A stretch of 64,000 nt of DNA from Polychytrium aggregatum (lineage: Eukaryota; Chytridiomycota; Chytridiomycetes; Polychytriales): assembly GCF_025602895.1 (NCBI RefSeq), contig NW_026516249.1:186001-250000 (forward strand). Reading direction: 5' to 3'. A program made the translations under genes and the position numbers. Below, in pieces: positions 21,217-32,860 of this stretch. The notes beneath the pieces were generated by a model. It was not told where the DNA came from. It was given only the letters and a program-made list of their open reading frames with translations, and did not search any database. Position 1 is the first letter of the stretch. Every line of letters starts with the position of its first letter.

Positions 21217-22839
21217 ATGGCCAGCATGATCGAGTCTGCTTCAACCACCGCATCATCTCCCACTCACCAAGCTCAAGCTGAAGCCAGAGCAACCTCGTCG
21301 ATGCCCGATATCAACCAGCACTCACTCCAACACAACCCAGACATCTTCACCATCATCTGTTGCAACGACAGCTTCCAGCTGGCACTCGACTTGAACACAA
21401 TCAAGACCCTCCTTCGAGTGTGCAAACGAGTCCGTCCTCTCCTGAGCTCCAAGGTGTCTCGCTTCAATAAATGGTGCCAGAATGCAGGACTGTGTCATCC
21501 AGACGGACAGATGCGGATTGGCCTCACACCCAGCGACCAGATCGCCCTCTCGCTGCATTGCAGGGGTCAAAGCACAGCCGACCGATCCTGGCTCGAAGAT
21601 CAAGCCGATATGGGCAATGCTGCCGCGTCGTATATGCTCGTTCAAATCATCCAGCCCGAACTCTTCGAGATGCTACGTTACGATCGACCCGATAGCCACA
21701 AAATGGCGCTGTTCGATGCAGCTTTTGAACGATGCAGTTTGATTGTGCAGTTTCGTCTGGCTCAGGACCTTCAACATCGGTTCGACCTCGACGACTTTGA
21801 CGAACCATATCCCTCCAAGATTATGGAGCTCCACAAGAAGGTGGCGGAACATGGACTTGCCCAGGCTCAAATGGTCCTCGGCCAATGTTACGAGAACGGT
21901 GATGGTGTCGGACAGGACTACAGCAAAGCAATAGAGTGGTATTCGAAGGCCGCAGACCAGGGCAGCGAAGATGGCCGTCTGCATCTTGTGTTCTTGCACG
22001 CTTGGTTCTCGTTCATCGGTCACGGCGTCGAACAGAGCGACGAAGTTGCCCTCGCTCACTGGCAGGAGATCAGTACCCATTCCACGAACCGGGACCTCAA
22101 GTCCATCGCCACCCACATGGTCGGATGGATGCACTACCTCGGCCGGGGCACCCAACAGGACAAGCAGAAGGGCATCAAGATCATCCGAGAGAATAGGTCG
22201 CAGTTCTTCCCGCTCGGCGAAGATGAATGTCTTGCTGGACGCAATTGTATGTTCTCCGACTATTATGCATCTCGCAAGTTTTTTGAAATGTGCAAACTCG
22301 GTGCGGAGCACGATTGGCTATGCGCACATCTCATGGCGGTCTGTCAAATCCAAGGATTTGGAACGCTTCCCGATCGAAGTAAGGACACCAAGCGGGTGTT
22401 CGAACAACTCGCCGACACGGGGATGTATAGCGAAGCGATGGTCTGGCTTGGAAGGTGCTTTCAGAATGGCTGGGGTGTAGGTGATGTTTGCAAGGAGATG
22501 TCGCTGCATTGGTTCACCAAGGCGGCTGAACTCGGCAACTCGTATGGGCAGTGGATGGTTGGCGAGTGCTGCCTCCATGGCCATGGTGCCGAACGAGATC
22601 CCGTCAAGGCGCTCGATTGGCTTCACAAGTCCGCAGATCAGCACAACCAATACGCACAGCATGCGCTTGGGGGCTACTACAACGATCGTTTTCACAAAAA
22701 TTCGAATCTTGCTATTTTATACTATTCATCAGCAGCAGAGCAAGGGCATGAGAATGCCAAACGGGTGCTCAAGAAGCTCACCCGCAGCCGCCGCCCCAGC
22801 GAGCGGGGAATGGCGTCAAAGCAAGTCGGGCCGTCGTAA
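21217..22839 (+). CDS. SEL1-repeat protein (copy 3, intact)
   Basis: Single exon of 540 residues. The ATG at 21217 (MASMIES) is preferred over an earlier in-frame ATG at 21010, because the homologous N-terminal domain (DIFTIICCNDSFQLALDLNT, RVCKRVRPLL) then begins at a position comparable to the paralogues. About nine SEL1-type repeats follow (for example MVLGQCYENGDGVGQDYSKA and WMVGECCLHGHGAERDPVKA). Divergence from copies 1 and 2 is moderate throughout, so this is an older duplicate without the near-identity of the inverted pair. The tail is basic (KKLTRSRRPSERG). Predicted soluble interaction scaffold; partners unknown. Confidence 0.85.
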   Translation: MASMIESASTTASSPTHQAQAEARATSSMPDINQHSLQHNPDIFTIICCNDSFQLALDLNTIKTLLRVCKRVRPLLSSKVSRFNKWCQNAGLCHPDGQMRIGLTPSDQIALSLHCRGQSTADRSWLEDQADMGNAAASYMLVQIIQPELFEMLRYDRPDSHKMALFDAAFERCSLIVQFRLAQDLQHRFDLDDFDEPYPSKIMELHKKVAEHGLAQAQMVLGQCYENGDGVGQDYSKAIEWYSKAADQGSEDGRLHLVFLHAWFSFIGHGVEQSDEVALAHWQEISTHSTNRDLKSIATHMVGWMHYLGRGTQQDKQKGIKIIRENRSQFFPLGEDECLAGRNCMFSDYYASRKFFEMCKLGAEHDWLCAHLMAVCQIQGFGTLPDRSKDTKRVFEQLADTGMYSEAMVWLGRCFQNGWGVGDVCKEMSLHWFTKAAELGNSYGQWMVGECCLHGHGAERDPVKALDWLHKSADQHNQYAQHALGGYYNDRFHKNSNLAILYYSSAAEQGHENAKRVLKKLTRSRRPSERGMASKQVGPS

Positions 22840-23645
22840 TGTATTCGTTGAATACATTCCAAGAGTGGAATAGGTTCCAAAGAGGTGCTGGCGAGGCGAC
22901 GCCATGTTATCGCCAAGAATGTCCGCGGAGCCTGCCGACCAGGAAGCCAGGCGGATCTCGGTGGGCACGATGCATTCTCCTCCGATTCATTCTTCTGCCA
23001 CATGTCCCTGCTGCGATCACATTGCCTGTCGCCCTGGACGCGCTGTTGGTCATGATCGACCCAGAAACGCGGTCCCTTCTTGTTCTGGGCGTGGTGCACA
23101 AACAACCCGTCGTTCTTCGCTGGCGCGCTGCCCCTCCCTTGCCGCCGCCCAGGCTGTTTGTATGACGAGCGGCACGGCTTTGCACCTCTCCGGCGCCTTG
23201 CTGGCGGTCCTGTGCCAACCACCGCGGCCTCGCGTTCTGCGCAGCCAATCACCAGCCCGGCTGAGCGGCTCGGCTCCCCTTCTGCTGTGTGTTTGCATTT
23301 TTGTGGTGTCCGTGTGACGCGGCCGCTGTACGAGCACCTTGATATGGGACGCGTGCGTGCGCGTGCACTCCATCCTGTGCGCGCCACTCGGCAACAGCTG
23401 TCCCCACTGTCTCTGTGCTGCACCGGCTGTCCCTGCTGCACCGCCTTCGGGTGTCCCCTTCGGTTCGCTGGCGCCTCCACCTCCGGGATATCCGTCGGTC
23501 GCCCTCAAATAGCCCTTTCCTCCGAATCTGCTCCGGCTCGTCGTTTTCCTTCCATTCGGTTTGGCTGCCATCCTTCTTCCGTGTGCCTTGCAGCCCAGCA
23601 CCCCTCAAGCACCAACTCTCCTGCTGTCTGTCGTCGCCGCCTCCC
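22840..23645. other. Intergenic region upstream of the TRP channel
   Basis: GC-rich 800 bp with open frames on both strands that show no domain. Probably the promoter and 5' leader of the channel gene. Confidence 0.5.
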
Positions 23646-26600
23646 ATGCCTGCAGCGCCGAGGACCACCACCCCTCGTCCAAAGCACGAGGATACTCTTG
23701 GTGCGTACGCAGCGCAACAACCTGCTTCCCCGCCTGTCCGTCCAACTCGTCCCTGCAATCCTCGTCCCCTCAAAACAACCAACGCAGACCCCCCCCTTTC
23801 CCCATAGTAGATACCTGCTCACGGCAGATTCATCTCCCCATCCATATGCGTTGCCCCATGCTCGCCAACTCCATGCGCTTGTATCCCCTGGCAAGGCTTC
23901 GCCACCGGCTTGCTCTGCGCTCCGCCGACCCTGTCGCTCACAACCATTAACTGGCTGTATTTAATCGTCGCCGACTCGCAGCCTTCGAGCAGAGTCAGAC
24001 CTATGGCACCCACCCTCTCTGGATCGCCGTTCGCAGCGGCAACCTCTTTGGGCTTCACAAGGCCCTCGCCATGTTTGGTGTGGACGAAACCAACGTTGCC
24101 AAGCGCTGGCGTGGTCCCGAGGGCGAGACCCTCCTCCACACCGCCGTCCTCTTCATCGGCGATGATAAGGGCCACCACACCGACCACCCCGACATCCCAT
24201 TCGATAACATCAACCAGCACGAACACGACCATCCCAACCGTCACCGCGACGTTGCCCGCTACCTCGTCCACCGCTTCAAAAATCAGCTCGTGAACGCTTA
24301 CTACAACAAGAAGCGGTACTATGGCGAGACCGCGCTCCATCTGGCGGTGGTCAAGAACGACCTGCATATGACCAAGCTTCTTGTCGAGAATGGCGCCTGC
24401 GTCAACCACAGCGAAGCAACGGGCTACGAGTTCCGCGCCGACACCGACAACAACCGCAAGAAGGACACCGGCAAGACCGGCTTTATGTACTACGGGTAAG
24501 TCGCTCGTCGCTCTTGTCTGACGAGGGCATGCGTTGGGCCGTGTTCGCTGTAGGAGCAGCAGAGAATGGAATGGAATGGAATGGTGGCACTCGATTCTCT
24601 TTTCTTTTGTGTCAATCCGTGTCGCCACCTGGCTGTAACCCCCTGCGATATCACGCAGACCACGCCGTCCTGATCGACATGAGCGAGACCGACATACTGA
24701 CTTGTGAACCACTCGATATCTCTGCTTGCACCTTCTCGATAACGTCCCGCCGATTTAGTGGCACTGTTCTGTAAGTCAGCATGTCGCTGGGCCAGCGGAA
24801 TTGCAATCGAGCGTTCATTTTGCCACCAGTGTGACGCTACATTGTCTTTGGCTCGCGCTCGCATTCTCACGTCCTCCGCCGTCGATCGCTCTCTCTCCCA
24901 GGTCGTTTGCTGCCGTCTCGGGCCATACCGAGATTGTCAAGTACCTTCTCTCGCTTCCCGAGGGCCAGCGTGCCGATCCCTGCAGACAGGACAAACAGCT
25001 GGGTATGTGTGTGTGCTCTCCCAACCTCGAGGGGACTCGTTGTGCGTTTGTATGCTGATCTTCAGTCACTGCGTTTCCTCAACGCCTCCAACCCATCATA
25101 GGCAACACCGTTCTGCACGTATGTATCCCGATGTGCGATGGGAATGGATCAAATGTCACTGGCAGTCGTGGCTATCCCATGAATCGATTGCAGCTCTGCT
25201 CTGTCTTGCCCTGTACACCCAGCACCGCGGATGGCATTCGCTGCCGATGCATCTGGCTAACAAGCTCGTATTCAGGTCCTTGCTTACTGGGGCCTGTACA
25301 GTGACTCCAAGAGCAAGACCGAGAGCTGCTGGCACGCCATCTCACACTTCTGCAACGAGAATGTCGAGCACACTAAGCACCCCCTCAAGATCCGCAACAA
25401 CGAGGGGCTGACTCCCTTCCTTGTTGGCATCGATCGCGGCCACAGAGAGGCTCTCGAGGTCGCCAAGATTCCGCTCTGGGAGGTAAACATCTCCATGCAT
25501 TTCCAGTCTCTTGGCAGACCCTGGCCCTCATTCCCTGCGATTTCGTGTCTCGTGAGCCCGATGAAACCCGCGTGCTGACATGATTGCGCTTGATCGATCG
25601 ATTGTCTCCCCAGTTCGGCATGTGCAGTTCGTACATGTTCCCCGTCTCGGAAATCGATACTTGGCGCGACCCCAACGCCAGCCCGTCTGAGCAGGAGACG
25701 ATCTCGGCCCTCGAGATTGCCGTGCGCAACAACGATGCCCAGCTGCTGATGCACCCCATGATGAGCCTGGTGTTGCGTGTCAAGTGGGAACAGTTCGCCA
25801 AGCGCCTCTTCTTGGCGGACATGATCCTGCATATGTTCATGGTCGTCTGTCTGTCGGTCTCGCTGGCTCTGCTCCCCACCCAGCACGCCGACTGGAGCAA
25901 CTACGACTTTACCAGCGCCATTTCTGTCACTCGCCTGGTGTTTGAGTGTCTGGTGATCTTCAGCACTTTCCTCATTCTGGTCCGCGAGATTCTTGAATGG
26001 TTTGCCGAAGGAACAAAGGTAGGTTTGTCCGGAACGGTGTGGGACTATCTTTCTCCTCGGCTCGAGTATCCCTGAAGTCCAAAGCTGCCGTTCCCGCGAT
26101 CATCGACGGTGTTATCTGCGTGACCGTTGCCACGATGATACCGCCTTTCTGTCGCGCCCCCACGACGTGCAGTTTGCACACATGGCACTCACGCATTCCA
26201 TCCCCACCCGCCTCGCTCTGGTTTGCAGGAGTACTGGGCTGGAAACGGCTGGGAAGAAAATATCATGTCCTGGATCATCATATTCTTCGTCACCTTGATC
26301 ACTGTTCTCCGCCCCATCACTGTCGGAAGTCCCGATTTGGATCGTCAGATCGACACCATTGGCGCCGGCCTGCTCGCCTTCTCGGCCTGGATCTCTATTC
26401 TGTTCTTCAGCAAGGGCTTCTCCAAGCTCGGAACGCTCGTCGTCATCTTCTGGCGATGCCTCACCACCGACCTGGTCAACTGGGTCACGATCTACGCCGT
26501 CATCTTCATGGCCTTTGCCAACATCTTTTTCCTGCAGTTCAAGGCTGCGGATGGCACCCTGGCGACCACATCGTGGGGATCCTCCGACTACGGCATCTCG

Positions 26601-27781
26601 CTCATGACCATCTTTGGGTGAGTCTCGCTTGGGATGTGGGGCGCTTGTTTGGGTGATGCCTTGGCTGTTTGCGTTTGCCGTGTTCGTGCTTGAAATCCCT
26701 TGAGCTCTCTCGCTATGGAAGTGCCACCGATGTCAGCTTTTTGGTGTTTGCTTGGCTGCGTGTTCTGGACTAACCCTGGCGATTCTCAGCTACCTCTTTG
26801 GACAGGGCTCGCCTGCCGCAGACTTCCAAACCATCGAGAACCGCACATACTCGCTGTTTGTGTACTTTGTGTACCAAACCCTCACTGGTCAGCATCAGCC
26901 CCTCTGCTTTGCGAATGCGTCTTCTGTGGGATGGGGATCTACGGACGGAGCCGCATACTGACTCAATGTCTCTGCTTCTGGAAACCGGCTCCTGTTCCCG
27001 CTTTCTGCCCACAGCCATCCTGCTCCTGAACGTCCTGATTGCCATGTTGAACAACAGCTTCTCGCAGATCTACGAAGATTCCGAGATTCAGTGGCACTTG
27101 CAGTGGGCCAAGTAAGTAGCCGACCTATGCGCTGGCAGCCTGCCGCATCTGCACAGCCTTACCGCTCTCTCGACAGGCAGTGTTCGATTTGCTGGCGCTT
27201 GTGTGTTCGAATCCCTGGCGCGTGTGTGTTACTCGCTGCACCCTTCTCCAAACCCGGGCCGGTCGCTAATGGTGGATTTCCCTAACCGATCGCCCCACTA
27301 CCATCACTCTTCCCGCAGCCTTGTTCTGCAGCAGGACAGCCGTCTGCTCAGCATCAGCACCGAAGGCGCAAAGTCGGCCCGCTTCAGCTTCTACACGTTC
27401 CTCCAGCACGCTCTCGGCATCAAGCCCAAGGCCCGGCTTGGAACCTGCGTGCCGGTCCCTCGCCCTGGCGGCGTCATCGACCAGAGCAACACGGACTATT
27501 ACTTTATCGTCCGTGAGCGCAAGAACCAGTCGATCGGCGAGGACGGCAGCATCACGGTCGAGTCCAAGCCCGTCAAGGTTATCATCAGCCACGAGGAGTA
27601 CCAGGTGCCTCCCAGCGCCATCGACATCTGGGGCAACTGGTCCCTGGCCGACTCCAACATTGAGGAGCAGACTGAAGACGCCGACGAGCAAAGCCTCGAG
27701 GAAACCCTCCAGGGCGACTACCGACGCGAGCTCGCCATCGACTTCCCCATCAATGAAAAGCCCGCCGGAGACTTTGTCTAA
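23646..27781 (+). CDS. TRPV-like ankyrin-repeat cation channel
   Basis: Ten exons: 23646-23700, 23982-24495, 24902-25002, 25102-25118, 25276-25482, 25614-26018, 26229-26617, 26790-26887, 27015-27111, 27319-27781. Lengths sum to exactly 782 codons. Residues about 20-270 hold ankyrin repeats (HPLWIAVRSGNLFGLHKAL, GETLLHTAVL, GETALHLAVVKNDLHMTKLL, VSGHTEIVKYLL, GNTVLHVLAYWG, GLTPFLVGIDRGHREAL). Six membrane segments follow. A pore loop (GISLMTIFGYLFGQ) lies before the last segment, and TRP-type S6 and post-S6 sequence (LLNVLIAMLNNSFSQIYEDS) after it. The acidic cytoplasmic tail ends NEKPAGDFV. Ankyrin plus six-TM plus this S6 is the TRPV/OSM-9 layout; such channels pass Na+/Ca2+ in response to mechanical, thermal or chemical cues. 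The stimulus here is unknown. Exon 4 is only 17 nt. Confidence 0.88.
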
Positions 27782-28399
27782 GCCGAGCCGCTCTCCTCAG
27801 TCCGTTTTCTGGTGTTGGTGCAGCGATTATGCGACGTTCCTGGAAGGAGATGCGTGCCTCCCTCCTCGCTCCGCTGTCTCTTTGGTTCTGGTGGGACAGG
27901 ATGCAGCAACACTAGAGTTGCCAGCAATCCTCCCTCGTAGTCACTATCGTCCTTATCCTCTTGGCTTATCGGCCGTCATTTGTCGCTCTCGTTGTTTTTG
28001 CCATTTCGTTCTGCCTGCCCACGGTCTTTTGCCGTTGCTTTTTCTAACAGCTTTCCTCCCGTCCCTGCCAACCGCAATGCGCGTTTCAATCTCGGTATTG
28101 TTCTATCCCAGTGCCTCTATCTTGGTTTAACTCCACCCTATTTGTCCATCTCTTCTTTGAACCAAAACCGCACTCCTTCCAGCATGCAAGCACATGCACA
28201 CGCACAGACATCAGCCCCCACCATATCCAATACAGACCGACTGAACATCATGGCCATGTGCTTTCGTTCGTGGGCCAAACCCAGGCGGATTCCTGGCAGA
28301 GTCCCTGGCAGTCGTTGAAAATGTCTATTGGTGTGCTTGATGCATCGGCTCAGAAAGGGAGAATGACGATCACGATTCAGGGTGCTGCGTTCTATCGGC
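27782..28399. other. Convergent 3' region
   Basis: Between the stop codons of the TRP channel (+) and DNMT2 (-). Pyrimidine-rich in part; probably both 3' UTRs. No gene seen. Confidence 0.55.
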
Positions 28400-28620
28400 T
28401 CACTCCCTGCTGTGAGCGCCATCGGGCTCGCTCCTGCCTGCGCTGCTGTTGGGGCTGTTCGTCCAAAAGTCCCAATGTTGCCGATCGGCAAACAAGACGT
28501 TGCGCATCAGCTCGCCAACAACCAGGACATTCATGCTGTTGCCGAGCAGCCGGAAGCGCTGGATGGTGGAGAGGGTTGCCGGGAACTCGAACGAGTGTCG
28601 CTTTGCGCCTCCAGTTGCGG

Positions 28621-28658
<38 letters not shown>

Positions 28659-30789
28659 TCGAGGGACTGCGGCGGCTGCGGAGCCAAGCTGTCGATCGGA
28701 AACGCATGCAGCCGAGCAATCCTGGGAAGTGTGCAGAGAGGGCCGGCCCAGCGAAGCGAAGAAGCAGAGCCGCATCAGAGACGACGAGAAGAATGCAGGA
28801 AAGCAGTCTCGATTCGCAAAGGCCAAAGGCAACACCCCAGAGCAAAACGGAGCAGCTTGGTGATGAGCTTGCCGGGGTGACTTACTCAAGCGGCGTGAAC
28901 AGTCGCAGCCCCAGCCGCTCGATCGCCGTCGATGGCTCTTCGAGTCTCTTTGGATCCTGGGTAGCCGAGAAGACTCGACGATCAGCAAACAGAGCTCAGC
29001 GAGTGCACAAACCCATAGGCCGTATCATCAGCAAAGCAAAAGCATGCCACCAGAGCTGTGGGACCATGGCACAAGATGCTGCCCTGAGGCTTGCTCGACT
29101 CAAGAATTGATCCAGTGGCTCCGTTGACGGCTTGCACAACTGCATGCCCTGGCTCGACAGGACAAAACTTACATCAAATCCCTTGGTTTGCAGAAATGTG
29201 CCTGCCCCGACGCCGTGATGGCCGTATGCCTTGGTGAAGCACATTGTCTCGTATTCGTCCGGCGTCGCAACCACTGTGACAGAAGGGATTAGGCATCGTC
29301 AGAGACCTTGTTCTCTCAGTCAACTTGCACTGGCTGCAATCTGTGACAACCGCGAACATCGACTCGCATGGATGGGCCCGTGGGAAGGGAACTGATGATC
29401 TGTGTTTCCTTCAGCTTGAGGGAAGGGTGAGTCTTACCGCGGTCGCTAAAGTACTGCCTCTTTTTGACAAACACCTCCGGGATGGTCCAGGTCTGCTGCT
29501 CCTCGGCCGACAGCACCGATAGGAAGCTTCCGATTGGCCGGCGGGGGAAGACGACCTCGAAGGGCCAGTCTCGATGGACTCTGCCAGTGTACTCTGGCCG
29601 CCCAGCACCATCGGCATCGGCAAGGTCGGTTCCAAGTCGCCGCGCGGTCATGTAGAATCGCTTCCGATCGTTTGGGACTCCAAACTGCAGCGGCGTCAGC
29701 AGCCACTCCAGGATCTCATAGTTCAGCGATCTCAACGTCGACACCAGGAGATCTCTCGATCGCGATTCCTGTGAGCGAGCAGATTGATCAGCAACTGCAG
29801 TGCAATCCGCCCGCTTCCTTCCTCAACTTTGGATGGTTTGCATCGAGTGCAGTATCCATTGCACTGTGACTGGTTGTTCCGGGGATGGTTGCAAACCTCA
29901 AAGAGCAAAACGTTCTCGAGAAAGATCCAGTTCGGGGGGCTCTTGAGCTTGTGAAGGATTTGGGTGAGCCGCAAGAGTCCCAGCGCTCTTGGATCTTGGT
30001 CATCCAGGCGCTTTCCACCTGGGAGCAGATCAAGCGACGGTGAGCAGGCGACGGTGAGGAGGCTACGATGAGCAGGCTACGATGAGCAGGCACCGATGGC
30101 CAAGATAGAAGCATTCGTTTTGCGTCTCATCCGTGCTGGGAGCAGTCAGAGACTTGCCCTTGGTGTATGGCTGGCACGGCGGCGACATCAGCCAACAATT
30201 CGCTCCAAATGACTCCACATACGACGCAGTAAATGCTTGGATTGCTGTCTGGGTACAGGACAGAGGGCATTGTTGGAGATCTCAGGACATGAGTGCCAAT
30301 GCTTTGCCGCACAATCAGAGGATGCGAAACGCAAGGAGATGGATAGGATGCCCACCTGTATCGGAGCGATCCCAAAGTTGTGTTGATAGCTGTGGATGTA
30401 GAAGCATCGGGCCGACAATCAGAGTCAGGAACAGATTGCTGTCCGTCTCGATGGATAGTTCCAAGCTTGGGGCTGAAGCAAAGGCATGCAGACGGACTGA
30501 CCATTCGTTGGCAATGTGGTTGATATCAAACGAGGCGAGGACCTCGGCGTCGACTCCGGCCCACTCTAGACCGTAGTGCTGCGATTGCGGTGTATGTGAG
30601 CCGATGAAGAGAGCGAGCGAAAGGTGAGCAACATGCCTGCACGGGAGATTGCCACTCTGAGAAGCTGCTCGGCTGGGACGGTGCTGCCGATGTGTCGATG
30701 GCGATGCCTCGGACACACACCATGCCTCCAATGCCCGAGAAGAACTCGAGCGCCCGGATGGCGGGGCCGTTTGGCTGCGAGTCGGCCAT
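28400..30789 (-). CDS. TRDMT1: DNMT2-type tRNA (cytosine-5-)-methyltransferase
   Basis: Nine exons: 30789-30721, 30578-30502, 30389-30356, 30248-30158, 30018-29897, 29768-29438, 29273-29173, 28956-28886, 28721-28400 (exactly 406 codons). Motif I ALEFFSGIGGM binds S-adenosylmethionine. Motif IV LMSPPCQPYT holds the catalytic cysteine. Motif VI IFLENV follows, then FGVPNDRKRFYMTAR, and CFTKAYG, the CFT signature that marks DNMT2 rather than DNA methyltransferases. The C-terminal motif is RLLGNSMNV. DNMT2 methylates C38 of tRNA-Asp and related tRNAs with a DNA-methyltransferase fold. Odd point: a proline- and alanine-rich insertion (about 35 residues, encoded by a CTG triplet tract) lies between LHAFPIDS and IQRFRLLGNS, where family members have only a short loop. 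The 30157-30019 intron uses a GC donor. Confidence 0.92.
28618..28658. repeat. CAG/CTG triplet tract inside DNMT2
   Basis: CAG repeats, interrupted once by CAA and ending in CAT, on the plus strand. On the coding strand they read as GCTGCT..., giving polyalanine in the last exon of the methyltransferase gene. Confidence 0.9.
30019..30157 (-). other. GC-AG intron in DNMT2
   Basis: The donor is AAGG|GCAAGTCT and the acceptor GCTCCCAG|GTGG. The junction joins PPCQPYTKG to GKRLDDQDPRALGLL. The alternative GT two codons later runs into a stop. The intron also contains near-identical short repeats (CTGCTCATCGTAGCC and variants). Confidence 0.75.
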
Positions 30790-31092
30790 GTGCGGCTGCC
30801 GTTGGATGTGGTGCTGGATACGGCGTTGGGTGTCGACTCGCTCAGGAGGGGCTCGATCGCATGGATGATCTTGATCCCACAACAGCAAAGATCGCATGGA
30901 TCTTGATCACACAACAGCCTGGGTTGCGACATTCGTGCCGGTGCATCCAACGAAACCGGATCGAGCCATTCCGGCTCCGCTGGTCTGCGCTTTTGTCCGC
31001 TGTCACCACACCCCGTTCACGGCTCTTCGTTCGCAGTTCTCGGTTCGCAGTGCTTCGATCGCAGCCCCCAGCCCCTATTCATCACTGCCGCA
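30790..31092. promoter_or_regulatory. Divergent promoter with 30-bp duplication
   Basis: Lies between DNMT2 (-) and the glutaredoxin-like gene (+). Bases 30855-30886 and 30890-30918 are near-identical copies (GATCGCATGGATGATCTTGATC against GATCGCATGGATCTTGATC). Further on, TTCGCAG/TCGCAG words repeat (31027-31068). These could be duplicated regulatory sites. Confidence 0.4.
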
Positions 31093-32008
31093 ATGAGTCT
31101 CAGCTGGCTTTGGAAGAAGGAAGAGAAGCCCGTGGTTTGCTACCACATCGTAAGTTGACCATGCACCGCGGCCCGAGTCGGCACTAGTCGGGATATCATA
31201 GCGATCCCTCGACGAAGCACCGACGGCCGCTTGCCGGGCACTATTGTGCGCTCTGCGATCACCTTTGCCAACGCACTCTCGCCGGCCCATGCGCACATAT
31301 GCAGGAAGGCTTCTTGAACTGCAAGTACATGCAAAACGCCATTGCGATCGCCGAGTCGGTCAAGGCCCGAGACGAAACCACGACCGTGCAGATCTCGTCC
31401 AACGCCTTCGAAAAGCCCCAGTGGCAGGAACGCCTGGAGCAACTTCGTCAGGTAGCCGCTGCTGCATGAGTGTGGCATCACTGGCGGAATCACTGGTGGA
31501 ATCGCCGGTGTATCGCCGGTGGTACCGCTGCAGAAAATGGTCCAGACTCTATCCTGTCATGGATGCTGCGATCGATCTGTCGATCCACCAATCCATCAAT
31601 CCATCGGGTCTGGGAGTCTAATGCTGCACTCGGGCATCGGCCATGGTCGATACTGCAGCCACAACGGGAACGACTTGACTGAGCGTCCCCGGCTCGCTGC
31701 CGCTCGAGGCATCGCCATACTGAGACCCTGCCTCTGCCTCTCCAGGAATTCGCAAACTCTCCCGAAGCGCAGACCCACAAAACCTCGCCTTTTATCTTCG
31801 AGGGCTGCAAGGAGTCTGAACGAAAGTAAGCATCGGCTCCCGCACTGCAGTTGCATCACTTGCGCAGGATACAGATCGGGCATCGCGGGCATGTCTCTGG
31901 AGCACATCTGATGCGGTGGTGTACTTGCCTCCTCCCAGGTTCGTTGGTGGATACGATTCGTTCATGGCCACCCTGAAGGACCGCCATTGCCCTCGCCCGC
32001 CACGATGA
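31093..32008 (+). CDS. Glutaredoxin-like thioredoxin-fold protein
   Basis: Four exons: 31093-31149, 31305-31451, 31746-31825, 31939-32008 (exactly 118 codons). The N-terminus KPVVCYHIEGFLNCKYMQNA fits beta1-turn-alpha1 of glutaredoxin; the usual CPYC active site reads C-K-Y-M, keeping only the first cysteine. The middle holds charged helices (QWQERLEQLRQ). The sequence TSPFIF followed by KFVGGYDSFMATL matches the cis-proline strand and the GG-D turn that grip glutathione in Grx proteins. Probably a small cytosolic redox or glutathione-binding protein; assignment rests on fold pattern only. It could belong to the metazoan/fungal SH3BGR-like group. No signal peptide. Confidence 0.65.
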
Positions 32009-32860
32009 TCGGGACTATTGAGAGAGTACATTGCAGCCATCCCCATGCAGCACGTCATGGACGGCCTTGTCGGAGGTGCCAACGGTTCTGGAGCGTCCAG
32101 ATGTAGCAGCAGGAATGCTCTCGTTGATGAGATATACTGCACACCCAGGACACTTGTTCTTGGAGCAGATGATGACTTTTGGATTATGAGTACACACGCA
32201 TCCATCACAGCCAAACAGCGTGCCAAGCAGACTGGCATTGTGGCTGCCTTTGAGAACGTCTCGTGAGAGCAAGGTATTGGACACTTATCGAGTCCATGGG
32301 AACTCTAATTCGCCAAGCGCCGTGAGCAGTAGTCGATGCGAAAGACACATGAGTGCTGCACGGCTTCGTTCTCGCCACACCGACAATGCTCTGTCGCGCC
32401 AAGACAAACATGGCGATGTTGTTGGTCTGGCCGGCTTGCAAGATGATCTCCGAGATGCTATCGCACATCAGTTGCATCGGCCACATCGTGCTGCCCATGT
32501 CTGCGACCACATCACCCACACCATCCACCATCCACCATCCGCCATCCACAACATCAACCGTCCACCCCATATCGCACAGTGTCAGTGGCGAGCGCAGCAC
32601 AAACAAAGTTGGACATACACGCGCACCGCCACCCCTGCGCGCATTGGCCGCCGCCGCTCCTTTGTCCGAGCCGTCCCGGAATCGCCCGTCCGCATTGCCC
32701 CGCCTCTTTGGCTGGCCTTCTCCATCTCCATCTCCATCTTCATCTCCATCTCCATCTCCATCCTCCACGTCATCCTTCCCTCTCTCCTACTCCACACTCA
32801 TACCCCATCCCTTTTGTGGTCTGCTCCTTGCAAACCTCCGCTCAGCGGCCGCCGTCTCCC
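32009..32860. other. Intergenic with (CATCTC)n tract
   Basis: 850 bp upstream of the first CDC50 gene. Bases 32722-32763 are a CATCTC/CATCTT hexamer run, shortly before a pyrimidine-rich leader. Short open frames on both strands show no domains. Confidence 0.6.

Noticed and set aside
24497-24901. Extra exon in the long TRP intron (about 24660-24772)
   Set aside because: It has plausible splice sites, but including it inserts non-conserved sequence into an ankyrin repeat; the direct junction keeps the repeat and the exact codon count.
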